Origin: Pollenia angustigena | Taxonomy: Eukaryota; Arthropoda; Insecta; Diptera; Polleniidae | Assembly: GCA_930367215.1 (NCBI GenBank) | Contig: OV884059.1 | Location: 227,849,803-227,913,802, forward strand | Length of the DNA: 64,000 bases | Reading direction: 5' to 3' | Notes under the pieces: model-generated | Database searches by the model: none | What the model was told of the DNA's origin: nothing | The model's input: only the letters and a program-made list of their open reading frames with translations | Made by a program: the position numbers and the translations under genes | In this document: piece after piece, positions 35,394 to 46,137 of the stretch | How positions within the stretch are numbered: the stretch's first letter is position 1 | Layout of the letters: every line of letters begins with the position of its first letter

Positions 35394-36080
35394 AAATAAC
35401 TAACAAAAAGTTCTGTTACAGATTCTCATCAACTCAGCAGCTTGCAGGCTTAATTTTATGTTTCTAGGTCCAATATTTACGGGAATTTAATAAAATTACC
35501 AGTTGCAAAACAAAAAAGCTAAAAAAAAAAAGAAATTTAATTTTCCGTATTTCCCCTTTTTGGTATTTTTTTCTTCCCATTACATATATGCCAAAGAATG
35601 AAGAAACATACTTTGTAAAAAAGAGTACTTACAACAATTACGAATTTCACCACTTAAACGTTCGAATTTCTAAAAAGTACCAAATTTGTATTTGCATCTG
35701 TTAGATAAGATTCGAACGTTTATTTTTACTTTTTTGGTTTAAAAGATAGACGGGTGACAAAAAAGTACTAAAGTTCAGGTTTTACTCGTTTCCTCCTTAA
35801 AAGGGCCGAATTTCAAAAAAGTACTTTAATGGAATCTTATATAGCCTAGGGAGCCTATAGGAGGTTCCATTCTTCATTTTGTTGAAGAAATTTTTAAAAA
35901 CGGACTGGCGGTTCCGGAGATTACCTCTTACAAACATACAAACTTTTCAGCTTTATAAAAAGAAGGGGAAAGACAAGATGAAAATACAAAAATTGCAAAA
36001 CTAGAAAATATGTGAATCGTTTCTCGAAAACTATCAAAAGAGATTACGTCGTTCCGTTATAAATGTCATAACATTGCACC

Positions 36081-36240
36081 CAAGGCGAATTTAACAAGGT
36101 AAGTGCAACTCTACAACTACAAAAAGCCCCACATAAACATAATTACATATATTTTGACGTTTCCCTATTTTTTGTTAATTCGCCGTGGAACAGCTGATGA
36201 ACGTCTGATGAGTTGAGTTTACCTTCATAAATTCGCCTTG
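36081..36240. mobile_element. MITE with CAAGGCGAATT TIRs, 160 bp
   Basis: Ends CAAGGCGAATTTAACAAGGT and ATAAATTCGCCTTG; exact 8-bp duplication ATTGCACC at 36073-36080 and 36241-36248. Opposite orientation to, and same family as, 17474-17796. Confidence 0.88.
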
Positions 36241-36279
36241 ATTGCACCCGAAGTGACTTTGCAGACGTTAAAAACGTCA

Positions 36280-37230
36280 GTCTGGGTTCACACTATGAAA
36301 GTTTTCTTTCAGAAATTCTGAGTTTATTGGTGAGGGGGAGAGATTAATCCCAACAAACACGAAGGATTGATTTCAAATTGAAAATGATTTGAAATCAAAC
36401 GTTTTCTCAAACGACAAACGTTTGATAATGATTTGAAAATCATTGGAAAATCATAGCGTTCTCAACAAAAAGGGGAAATTATTTTCAAATTGAAAAATGC
36501 CTTTATTTTCAACTTGCTTTCAAACGTAATTCTCAAATGTTTTTCAAATGTGGATTATAATACAATGTGGAATATAAAAAAAAATATTTTATTTTTTTTA
36601 ATATGAATTTATTATTTATTTAAATAAACTGTGAGAAAAACATTCGGCACCATAGCTTAAAGATTAAATAATGTCCTCTAATTCTTGGAAAGACAAACTA
36701 CTTGGCACCCTTTTATTTTGAGGATTGTAGCACCGCGATCGTTCAACAAACTTTCTTCACTATCTCGTTTTATTTTCCTTTTTTTCGTATTTTTAATCAT
36801 TGAAATTACTCACAAATAATTTTTATTTTTAACAAGAAATAAGCTGTTCACTTTATATTAAAACTTATTTTTAATAGTAAAACACATGTAACCGCAAAGT
36901 AAAAAATTTAACTTTAATCGCCATTTTTAATGATTACATTTATTTTTCGCTTTAGTATTGCCAAGTTTATTTTTGATTTGATTTAACATTTGACATCAAA
37001 TTGATAAAACATTTGATATCAAATGTTTATTTTCAAATCATTATCAATTTGAATTTAAATGTTAAATCAAACAATTGAAAAACGTTTGAGGATTGTGTTT
37101 GATGTCAAATGACAAAGTCATTTCATATCAAAGGTTTGACTTCGTGTTTGTTGGGATAGCATGCTCTCTTCCCCTCTCACCAATAAACTCAGACTTTCTG
37201 AAAGAAAACTTTCATAGTGTGATCCCAGAC
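36280..37230. mobile_element. TIR element with ends of about 60 bp
   Basis: GTCTGGGTTCACACTATGAA with 'AGTTTTCTTTCAGAAA' on the left matches inverted sequence ending GTGTGATCCCAGAC on the right. A second element sits in its middle (36349-37155). Flanks TCA/TTA give no clear duplication. Confidence 0.7.
36349..37155. mobile_element. TIR element, CCCARCAAA family, 807 bp
   Basis: Ends CCCAACAAACACGAAG and CTTCGTGTTTGTTGGG, flanked by AT on both sides. The interior repeats TTTGATTT, ATCAAA and CATTTGA words in both orientations. Nested in 36280-37230. Confidence 0.78.
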
Positions 37231-37499
37231 TTACACATATCGTTGACGGCGACCAAAATTTGCTAGAATTGAAAATTTTTCAACGACGGCGGCGAAAATA
37301 CAACCGTCGGCTAAGCCAAATAGTGTAAAGTGCGACTTTAGCGTTTGTTGTTTGCAAACAAGCTTTGAAAACACTCGTATATTTTATAAAAATGTTAAGA
37401 GCAAAATAATTAAACAATGTGCCAATAACAAAACATATTATTCTTTGCATTTTTAATAGTTTTTTAGTGTTAAAATTTTTTCTCGCCCCATTTTTTATT

Positions 37500-37740
37500 C
37501 GTGAGTTTTTTTTTTGACAGTTCAGAGCGGGAACTGTTACAGACACACTTTTTTTTGTTAACTGGAGAGTAATTTCCTTACGTGACAGCTAGTACTCGCC
37601 AAAAAAGTTACAGACACAGTTTAGTGAGAAAAACAGCTGTTTGTTTCAATAAATGGCATTTTTGTTTCATTTCACACTTGCAATCGAAAAGTTTCCCGAC
37701 GCGAGAGTTACAGAACATGGGCACTGGACACTAATGCAAT
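37500..37740 (+). repeat. Dispersed repeat (1286/20333 family)
   Basis: 'ACAGTTTAGTGAGAAAAACA' and the end 'GTTACAGAACATGGGCACTG'. The end CAGTGCCC would fit a hAT terminus, but the partner end is not clear. Confidence 0.55.
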
Positions 37741-38740
37741 TCAAAACAGAATTAAAAAAAAAATTGCGGAAGGTTTACTTTCGTTTTCATAACAACTCTT
37801 AATTGCATTTGAAATCGTCAAAAGGAAAATTAGTTTGGATATTGCATATTATCGAAATTAAGGTTAGTTTTTTACGAATTATTTTTTTTTTTTAATTTTA
37901 AACGTTAACTACCAAACACATGAAAAATTATAAAAAAAAAAACAAAAAATAAGGATTCAAAATTTTATTAATTCACACACTAATTTAACAACAATTAGAA
38001 TTATTATTTTAAAAAACTTACAAAGTAATAAACAACAAAAAGTAATTACGTCTAAAATATAAAATTCATAAAAAATTATAAAAAAAAATTCACATAAAAA
38101 TTAACACATGGACCATATTTACATTATGCAATTAACGCCGCAACTTTCGCTTGCAACTTTTTGTTTGTTAGCAAGAGGTGCAGGGAAGAAAACGGGGTTG
38201 AAAACGTTGAAAAAATGATTGAAAAAAATGTAAATGTGAAGAGTTTCGTAGCAACTACTTTAAAAGAAAATAGAAAAAAACTCGGCTTTTATTGCAGTCT
38301 AAATGCGGTCATGTAATATAAAAAACAAAAAAAATAGTAAATATTATTTTTATTTTTCTTTTTTCTTTTTGAAGTTTTCTAAAATATAAAATACATTTAA
38401 TAGTTATAAAAATAAGGAAAAAATATATAAACTAAGCTACGGTCACATATGGAAAAGAAAATTTTATTTCATTAAACTTTAACATGTTTCAATATGGATC
38501 TGTATTTATTAAAAAAAAATTGTCTTTTGCTTTATCTAAAAGCACAATAAATTTTATTTTGTGATATAAAAACCATGTTAAATCACAATAACTGTGAGCT
38601 AAATTAGTGGTTATGCTTATTTAGTCAAAAATTTTCCAAGCCTTAAACAAATACACATGTGAAAACTAAAGTTTTATTTTCAATATGAAAATGTTTTTTT
38701 AAGATAAAATCTACTAGAACAACAATTTCAAATAGGTCCC
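37741..38740. other. AT-rich intergenic DNA
   Basis: Long A- and T-rich stretches, no gene and no defined repeat. Confidence 0.5.
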
Positions 38741-38903
38741 AGCCCAGACTTGATATTTTTATTGCAGCAATTCTCGAGTGAGAGTATGGTAAGAAGATTT
38801 AAGGAGGGGCACACAGTTTAAAGTGATCTTTAATTCTGCTTTATTTTGAACTTTTCACTTTTCAACTTAAAGTTAGTTGTATGTGTGTGTACTTGTTTTT
38901 ACC

Positions 38904-39272
38904 CTGCAAATAAAATTGGACCACCTGATCCATTTTGATAAAATTAACTACTCCATGGACTGGTGCGATGTAATGCAAGCATGGAACATGTCATTGTTAA
39001 AAAGTGTTTGTAGTGAGACGACATGTCTTCGTTTTTAAACGACATGCTTTCGTTTTTAAACGACTTCAAAACTAATCCTCTTGAGTATACCATGGAGTAG
39101 TTTTAAAACTACTCCTTATTAGTCCAAAGGTGGGTTATATGGTCCTCCCCTAGGACATCGTAATGTTAAATAGACCATGTTTTTCCATACGTTTGGGTTA
39201 TTTATCGACTAGTCCTAGTCCCTTGTGGGCTACTCTTTACATGCGTGTTTGGACTGGTCCTATTGTTTGCAG
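38904..39272. mobile_element. MITE, CTGCAAA family, full-length, 369 bp
   Basis: Inverted ends CTGCAAATAAAATTGGACCA and TGGTCCTATTGTTTGCAG. Related copies: 15895-16132, 49155-49400 and a fragment at 13509-13543. It lies between two inverted blocks, 38745-38780 and 39383-39410 ('CAGACTTG/CAGGTCTG'), that may be the ends of an older host element. Confidence 0.75.
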
Positions 39273-39653
39273 TGTATATACAAAATATAAAAACAATTAG
39301 AGGAAAGATAGAAATACAAAACCTGCAAATTCATAATATGGACAAATGTTATTTTAAAGAAAAATAAAAAAATTGCAACAACAAATATTGCAGGTCTGGA
39401 CGATGACTAAAAAAACCCATAATAAAGAAAATAAAAAGAAAAAATAATATCTGAGAAAAAAATTAGATAAAAACTCGGATATAAAAGTGATTTACTAAAT
39501 TTAAAAAATTTTCGAAAGAGAGGAAATAAAGCATATAAAAATGAACACATAAATATAATAATAAATATGTAACTATAAATATATACATATATATGTATAT
39601 AATAAAACTATGTATTTCACTTTATAACAAAAATTATTACTTAAGCTGGAGGT

Positions 39654-40116
39654 CCACACCACGCGTTACTCTCTTTTTCGCAGCATACGCAGCTGTCAAA
39701 AAAGTACAATCTGTGTAGTTATACGTAGTAAGTTCCATGCACAAAAGCGTAGATGCCTTGAGGCGAAAAGTAGGTTTACTTTCTACTTTTGAAAGCGTCA
39801 CAAGCAGCGTTCGAACAAATCAGCTGATTTTGACAAACTAAATTTTAGAGCTGGTTCACACACGTCAAGTTGAACTCGTCAAGTCTTGAGTTTTTAGGAG
39901 AGAGAGGAAAGGAAGATATGGCATCCTCTTTTCCCTTCTCTCCTAAAAGCTCAAGACTTGACGAGTCAAACTTGACGTGTGTGAACCGGCACTTATTTTT
40001 ACTTGTGCTGCTGCTGCATAAAAAGCATTGCATGTAACTTGAAACGTAGATTGCAAGTAAGGTTATAAAAGCATGCGCTGCGTTGAGGCGAAAACGAGTG
40101 GTATGGACCTCCAGCT
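39654..40116. mobile_element. TTA-flanked MITE, 463 bp, with nested hairpin
   Basis: Ends AGCTGGAGGTCCACACCAC and GTGGTATGGACCTCCAGCT, TTA on both sides (39651-39653, 40117-40119), so PIF/Harbinger-like. Interrupted by 39848-39992. Related copy at 22921-23095. Confidence 0.78.
39848..39992. mobile_element. Foldback MITE, 145 bp, nested
   Basis: Arms GGTTCACACACGTCAAGTTG and CAAACTTGACGTGTGTGAAC continue through GTCAAGTCTTGAG and CTCAAGACTTGAC to a short loop. TTA at 39845-39847 and 39993-39995. Second full copy at 56484-56625. Confidence 0.85.
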
Positions 40117-40625
40117 TTAAGTGTTTGCACTTCCAAAGGCAAATATTCTATAGTTTCAATGGAAATTGCAATTTCTATGCAAACTTTAAAATTAAAAAAA
40201 AGTTAATATAAAAAAAATATATTTAAATTATAATAGAAATAAACAGAGCAAATCAAAGCAGTTATCTCAAAAACCTCCTCAATAATATATTTTTTTTGCC
40301 AATATAAAATGCAATTCTAAAAAAAAAAATCAACTTCACGAACAGTATTGATAAAGTTTGGATGTTAAAGATATCGAATTGCAATTGTCGTCAGGAGTCT
40401 TATCCCAGGGGGGCTACCTCGCATTTCGATTCGAAAAGCAATTTCCGATTCGAAAGTTAAACCGTGCTGCGTAACCCTTCCGAAACGATGACAGAGTTGT
40501 ATTTATAAACAAATGGGAAATTTGATTTGCTATTAAAATACCAAAATGGACGAAAATATCCCACAACAAAACAAATAATAAATTCTATTCAATGTGTGAA
40601 AAATGTATTTACAAAAAAATTTACT

Positions 40626-40895
40626 CTTTGCAATAAGTACTCCTTACAAAGAGTACAAATAATACTTTTTTAAAATAAGTACTCTTTCCACAAAAAAATA
40701 CTTTTTTTAATAAAAGTACTCTTTTAACAAAAAGTACCCTTTTAACAAAAAGTACTCTTTTTACAAAAAGTACTCTTTTTACAAAAAGTACTATTTTTAC
40801 AAAAAGTACCCTTTTACAAAGAGTACCCTTTTACAAAAAGTACCCTTTTTACAAAAAGTACCCTTATACAAAAAGTACTCATTTTACAAAAAGTA
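40626..40895 (+). repeat. Minisatellite A, 18-19 bp unit
   Basis: About 12-14 copies of a TACTCTTTTTACAAAAAG-type unit with TACCC variants. Minisatellite B at 42274-42540 has the same unit. Confidence 0.8.
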
Positions 40896-41152
40896 ATATT
40901 TTTCTTTATCTGTAATCTGTTTCTTTAAAATAAAAAAAAATTCAATTTTTTTGTTTAGTGTAGAAAATTCTTTTTTCGTAAAAAGATAAATCTATTTTCA
41001 TTGAAGGGTACCTTTTTGTAAAAATACACACATATTTTTATTTTTGCAAAAGAGTAAACAATTTTTTAAAACAAACCATATCGGGAAAAGAGTGCTCCTT
41101 CTAAAAAAAAATACAAATTTTTATAAAATAGGAAGTAATATACAGTAGACTC

Positions 41153-42268
41153 TCGGTTATATGCATACCCAGTTATATGAACATCCAGAATAGTGAACAA
41201 CAAAATTTTTACACATGAGGTTCTAAAGAGTGAACACGACCTATCTCAATTATGTGAACAACTTGCAGACGTTGATTTTTTTGTAACTATTTGTTGTAAA
41301 GGGTGTTCTTTAAAGTATCACAACTTTGAGTTGGCATCACTGCTTTATTTGAGCACCCATTAACCAGTTTATTGTTGCTTTTTGTTTAGTTTGCTTTGAA
41401 ATTTCATAATGAATCGACTTATCAAGCAACGCGGAAATATTTGAAACTTTTAATCAAAATAATTTGGCGAATGGGCTGAAGCACAAATTGATATTGATCT
41501 TCAATTTCTACTCAAAATGTTTTTTCCGTGAAGCCCATTTATGACTGAATAAGTACATAAATAAGCAGAATTGTCGCATTTGGAGTGAGAAGAATCCACA
41601 AGCTTTTGTCGAAACATCATTACATCCAAAAAAATTACTGTTTGGTGCGCTTTATCGGCTGGCGGAGTCATTGGCCCATATGTCTTCAAAAACAATGATG
41701 GTCAGAATGCGAAAAGTTGTTGAAAAATGGCGCCTTCTATACGCCAGTCGTGGTGGCCACATGGCAGAAAAGATATATAAATTTCAAAAAATGTTCTTTC
41801 CAATAAATCCCGTTTCATTGATATTAAAAATATATTTCCTTGTTTTATTATGATTTAACTTGTGTTACTCTGCAAAAAACACACTTTATTAGAAATCTGT
41901 TCTTACCCGAAGTAAGCTAGTAAATTTGTATATACGAATGCAAAGATAAATGTATAAGATGGTTGGTGTTTGTAAAGTTATTGCTTGCAGTGAAATTAAT
42001 ATATCTAATATGAATGATATTTTGGCATTGCGAAAATGCAGGGACAAGGCATTACAGAAATCCCTTAAGCAAAAAAATATAACCGACTACTTTCATATAC
42101 ATTTATTATTAACAAACTAATTTAAAAGAAAAACTGAATATAGGTTGTGTATGTACACATATTAAAAATGATTTGAAATACTTATTTTATATTGTCTCGA
42201 TTATGTGAACTTTTCCATTTAGTGAACAGGCCCTGTCTGAATTAGGTCACATAAGCGAGCGTCTACTC
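41153..42268. mobile_element. Pogo-like TIR element with an inner mariner fragment
   Basis: Left end CAGTAGACTCTCGGTTATAT, right end reading GAGTAGACGCTCGCTTATGT on the minus strand, TA on both sides (41151-41152, 42269-42270). TTATATGAAC/TTATGTGAAC words recur inside. Confidence 0.65.
41300..41860 (+). pseudogene. Mariner-superfamily transposase remnant
   Basis: Near 41570 the sequence reads CRIWSEKNPQAFVETSLHP, then SAGGVIGPYVFKN near 41655, then a jump to a C-terminal KVVEKWRLLYASRGGHMAE near 41710-41770. Order and motifs match mariner-type transposases (IIGPYFF and SRGGH blocks). Much of the catalytic region between them is deleted. Similar to the remnant at 14545 (shared AGGVIGPY). Nested in a pogo-like element. 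Confidence 0.62.
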
Positions 42269-42273
42269 TATTT

Positions 42274-42540
42274 GCAAAAAAAATTCTTTTGACAAAAAGT
42301 ACTCTTTACAAAAAGTATCTACTCTTTGCAAAAAGTATCTATCTACTCTTTGCAAAAAGTATTCTTTTTACAAAAAGTACTCTTAACAAAAAGTACTATT
42401 TTTACAAAAAGGACTCTGTTTATAAAAAGTACCTTTTTACAAAAAGTACTCTTTTTGCAAGAAGTAATCTTTTTACAAAAAGTACTCATTTTGCAAAACG
42501 TACTCTTTTTGCAAATAGGGTACTATTTATTTTATAAAAA
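42274..42540 (+). repeat. Minisatellite B, 18-19 bp unit
   Basis: About 13 copies of AAAAAGTACTCTTTTTAC. The frames 42289-42537 and 42326-42556 (KSTLFTKS-like repeats) are its chance translations. Confidence 0.8.
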
Positions 42541-42858
42541 TTTCTTTTTTTTTTAGAAGAAGTACTCTTTTCCCAATATGGTTTGTTTTTAAAAATAGTA
42601 TACTACTTTTTTACAAAAAATATCAAAGTTTACAAATATGTGTGTATTTTTACAAAAAGGTACCCTTCAATGAAAATAGATTTATCTTTTTACCCAAGAG
42701 CTCTTAACGATAACTTTTTTTCTTTGCTAATTATTTAAAAAGAAGAATTTTCAACACTAAACACTATTTGAAATTGTTGTAAATAGTAATGAAATTAAAA
42801 TTACCTTAATAAAATAAAATTGTAAAATAAAATAGTTTTCAATATTTTAAATGAACGA

Positions 42859-43232
42859 TAGTGCTGGCAAATTCTACTAATTTTTCATTACTCAAGAGTA
42901 CTCAATAAATATTTTGGGTACTCAACACTATTCATTGCTTTCAACGGCTTTTTTTTTTGTTGTTGAGTTTTCAAGCAATGTTGTAAAGCCAATTTAAGTT
43001 ATTTATTTAAATTTTTAGCTTTTGGCCGTTGGTTAAATTTGGCAGATGTACTGTTAGGTAGTATTGGGTTTTTAGGCAAAGTTGTATTTTGAAAGAGAGC
43101 CGTAAAATTTTCCATTGAACTTTACTCAAGAAATACAACGCTGAAGGAATTGAGTTACTACTCTTGCGTACTCAAAAAACAGTGCAAATAATCGTGACTT
43201 GGTACCCAATACTCAAGAATTTGCCAGCACTA
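42859..43232. mobile_element. hAT MITE, 374 bp
   Basis: TIRs TAGTGCTGGCAAATTCT and AGAATTTGCCAGCACTA; flanks ATGAACGA and ATGTACAA agree at 6 of 8. Interior repeats ACTCAAGAGTACTCA-like words. Confidence 0.75.
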
Positions 43233-43449
43233 ATGTACAAGCAACAGTTGGGTTTGTATTTTATGGTTGTATGTTAAAATGTTTCTTATGTAACTAGAAG
43301 AATAATTTTAAGTTAAATATGTATGTGTATGTATTTATTATGTATACGTCTGTATATAATTTAATCATGATTATGTAAATATATTTGAGTGTATGGGTGT
43401 TGTAATAATGTATGTGTGTAAAAGTATGTAGTATTATAATTTCAGAATA

Positions 43450-44492
43450 CTCGTTATTATAAATTTAGAATTCTTTGATTTATTTATTATAGATTTTTTT
43501 AAATTATTTTTTTTTTTTTTTGTATGATTTTTGGACTAAAACGCCATAATACTTGCTTTACTTAGTTCCAGCATCTTAGCTACATTCTATTCTAGAAATA
43601 TTCTAGAGCTCAATTTATTTAATGCCATTAAATTTACGGCAGCAGCAGCAGCAGATTTTTTCAAAGGTCCTTTAAAGCCTTTTAAAAATTTTATGAAATT
43701 TTTAACAATGTTCTGTTGAATGCCAAGAAAAATTTCTTTTATATTAAAATCTAAGTCCTTAAGGAGAGAAAGGGAGAATTTTAGTGAGAATAGGAAAAGT
43801 ATTTGTAAAATATCCGATTCCTGGCAAAATGTCTTTTGTGGACTTGTGATATTCTGTTTAGCATTATCAGTGGCAAAAGTTACAACTGTTTTAATAGCTG
43901 CTTGAACGGATTGGGGAAAAGGACCAGCAGTAGGACAGGATTTTATAATAGTATAACATATAGTATTATTTTTTTTATAATTAGTCGCATTTAAATATTG
44001 AACTACAAAAGCCAGTTGAAGTAATTGTAATGAATAATTAATGTTTAAAATTACTACCAAATTTTGTTGTTCTTGATTTACTTTTAAGTTTAAATTTAAT
44101 TGTAATTTTAATTGTAAGAAAAAGAATAATAATAAAGTTATTATCCAAAATACTAATTGAATTTTTAATAATTGTAATAATAAATATTGTTGCTGTGATA
44201 ATAATAATATAATTGTTATTATTATTATATCTAAGTTTTGTAGTTTAATGGAGAAAAGAAGAGATATTCTTAAGAAATAAATCATCTTTGACATTTTATC
44301 CGAAATCATCATCATCATCATCATTGTCAGTATTGAGATTTCTCTGAGTGCCTTAAATTGTAAGCTGATGATTTGTGTTTTTATTTTTTGTTGTAGTTGT
44401 CGATTTTGTTGCTGAAGTTTCAATTGTATTGGATATTGGAAAACAAAATTTAATTGCAATGCTGCTGTTTCAAAATTTTCAAATTTAGGCAG
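43450..44492 (-). other. Adar: Adar 3' UTR (probable)
   Basis: Lies directly downstream of the Adar stop on the minus strand. It holds a (CAG)n-type run near 43640, a (CAT)n run near 44298 and many TAATAA stretches. AATAAA signals on the minus strand occur near 43613 and 43481. The 290-codon minus frame 43587-44459 is low-complexity Leu/Gln/Ile sequence and is treated as UTR, not protein. The exact end is unknown. Confidence 0.5.
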
Positions 44493-44591
44493 TCATTCTG
44501 GAAGCGCAAATTCATCTTGTTCTTGGGGTTTCTTAAGCCAATTGCCCAAGTCCTCACGTCTGAAGGCGGCAAAAAGCTCACGTTTGGCAAT
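44493..44591 (-). CDS. Adar: Adar, last coding exon
   Basis: Encodes the final 32 residues of the adenosine deaminase acting on RNA: IAKRELFAAFRREDLGNWLK, then KPQEQDEFALPE and TGA at 44495-44493. The acceptor is TTTTTCTAG just before 44591, phase 0. The Trp and Lys of NWLKKP correspond to residues that hold inositol hexakisphosphate in the human ADAR2 structure, so the functional C-terminus is intact. The next upstream exon is 169 bp away. Identification is strong because the wording matches fly Adar almost throughout. Confidence 0.95.
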   Translation of the reverse strand: MAKRELFAAFRREDLGNWLKKPQEQDEFALPE

Positions 44592-44760
44592 CTAGAAAAA
44601 GTTTAACACATAAAGAAAGAAATGTTTATTAGTAAAAATAAAAAATTGTTCTAATTTATCCAAAAAAAAAAAAAAAAAATTATTTTTTTTTTATTCATTT
44701 CGTTTAAGAAATAAATAAAAAAAAAAAAATTAAAATAAAATAATTCCAATTCATCTCCAC

Positions 44761-45240
44761 CTGATAATCTTTAACTTTAGACTTTGTCTGGCCATAATCG
44801 GTTTGTATCTTCTTTTCCGGCAAGCCGGGTAGATTTTTCACCAGATTTCCGTATTTGCGGAAAAACATTTGTTTCGTTATGCGCGAAATTTGATTGTTGA
44901 CCGTTTTGCCGGTCAACGAATTTACCACTTCCACCTCAGTATCACCGGTTGTCCAATTAATACCGAAATTCGGTGCCTTGGCCTGATTGCGTGGCTCCGA
45001 TGAGGTTAGTTGGGCCAAGCGTGGCTTGTTTAGATGATAGGGTGGTGGAAGACCTTGTATGGATTTTTCAATGCGTCCGCAAACAGCACGATACATATGC
45101 TCGGGATGTAAAAGACTGCCCAGTACTATGGAATGCAAATAGATTGGTTCTATAATAGAGGACAGTAGAGATCCTTGGATGCCGACTATATTCCAGCGTG
45201 CTATTTTATCCGAACAAGACATGGTGAGTAGACGATGACC
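44761..45240 (-). CDS. Adar: Adar, penultimate coding exon (deaminase domain)
   Basis: 480 bp, 160 codons, phase 0 at both ends (acceptor TTTCCCCAG, donor CAG/GTGGAG). Adar converts adenosine to inosine in double-stranded nuclear RNA, recoding many neural transcripts in flies. The exon opens GHRLLTMSCSDKIARWN: the Cys is a zinc ligand of the deaminase site and the following Lys/Arg/Trp contact inositol hexakisphosphate. It continues with IVGIQGSLLS, EPIYLHSIVLGSLLHPEHMY, GLPPPYHLNKP, NFGINWTTGD, ITKQMFF and TDYGQTKSKVKDYQ. The catalytic HAE exon and the RNA-binding domains are not in the window, so they must lie beyond 64000 or be missing. No stops or shifts. Confidence 0.96.
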
Positions 45241-46137
45241 CTGGGGAAATGATTTAATGAATAAAATAAAAATAAAATTCATAATGAAATATTTATTTTT
45301 ATATCTTTTTTTTTTTTTAAGAAAAAAATAGGAAAATTTTTAAATATTTTCAATAAAGTTATATTTGTTTAACAATTTTTTTTATTCAAAAACATTTTAG
45401 TATCAATGACACTATGCAAAAAAAAAATAAGCCTCAAAAATTAAATATTTTCTAAGCCAAATTGGGGCTGCTGAACACGAATATGGCTTCCATTTATTTT
45501 TCTCAAGAAGCGTTTTCGAGATATACGCGAAAATCGTATTTTTCTGCAGTTGTTTTACGTATTTCGAAAAATTTCGAGAACTCTTCAATTGAATTGTACA
45601 AGATATGCCTTTTCTCTTTCAACCCATATCTATACTGTGTCGATCGGATAAAGATTTACTGAACTAAAAGACTTTACACGTGAACAAAATGTGTTTTATT
45701 GTTTTTTTTTTTTTCAAAATTCACCATTTTAATTCGCTCCAGTAAGACAATCAAGAAAAATATTTTGTTCCAAATGTAGTAAGCGAAAAATTGTCATCTT
45801 CGGACGAAAAATTAACAAATAACGACATACTTAGTGAAAACATCCGAATTTTTCATAAAAAATTTGTTTTACCTTATTGCGGTTTTAGAGCACGTCTTAT
45901 TTCATTTGTTTCAACTTTTCTTATTTCTGTGTTGTATTTTATGCAAAATATGGAAAATCCATTTATGAAAAAACAAATATCTCGAGACGGGTAAGAAAAA
46001 TTGGAATATATTAAATATAATGTGAATATTTGTTATTTTCTGTGTGATGTTATTTGTAAATAAGTGTAATGATTCAATTGATATAAAAAAAATATGACAA
46101 AATGTTATGCCCCGCGCATATAGTGACTTTGAGTGCA
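45241..46137 (-). other. Start of the inferred long Adar intron
   Basis: No Adar exon is seen from 45241 to 64000. Positions 45450-45560 ('AAGAAGCGTTTTCGAGATAT') recur inverted at 55910-56025. A 67-codon frame near 45791 (SSSDEKLTNNDIL) might be an N-terminal piece of the piggyBac remnant next to it, but this is weak. Confidence 0.5.

Larger units (their letters stand above)
34273..35520 (+). repeat. Three tandem units of about 115 bp, split by two MITEs
   Basis: The unit 'TTACAGATTCTC..TTAATTTTATGTTTCTAGGTCCAAT..ACCAGT' appears at 34273-34372, 34870-34970 and 35415-35520. Removing the MITEs at 34373-34867 and 34971-35393 makes the units adjacent. Confidence 0.65.
40945..42775. repeat. Inverted arms around minisatellite B and a pogo-like insert
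   Basis: 40945-41113 ('TAAATCTATTTTCATTGAAG', 'GGTACCTTTTTGTAAAAATA', 'AAACAAACCATAT') recurs inverted at 42540-42775. Between them lie a pogo-like element (41153-42268) and minisatellite B. Without the insert the arms would form a foldback of about 200 bp per arm. Confidence 0.7.

Noticed and set aside
40626..42540. CRISPR-like regularly spaced repeats
   Set aside because: The units are contiguous minisatellite copies with no unique spacers, in an animal genome.
42289..42556. Two overlapping frames translating to KSTLFTKS-like repeats
   Set aside because: They are translations of the 18-19 bp minisatellite.
43587..44459. 290-codon minus-strand open frame rich in Leu, Gln and Ile
   Set aside because: Low-complexity AT sequence directly after the Adar stop; no family motif, fits a 3' UTR.
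44973..45155. Plus-strand 60-codon frame
   Set aside because: Antisense shadow of the Adar deaminase exon.
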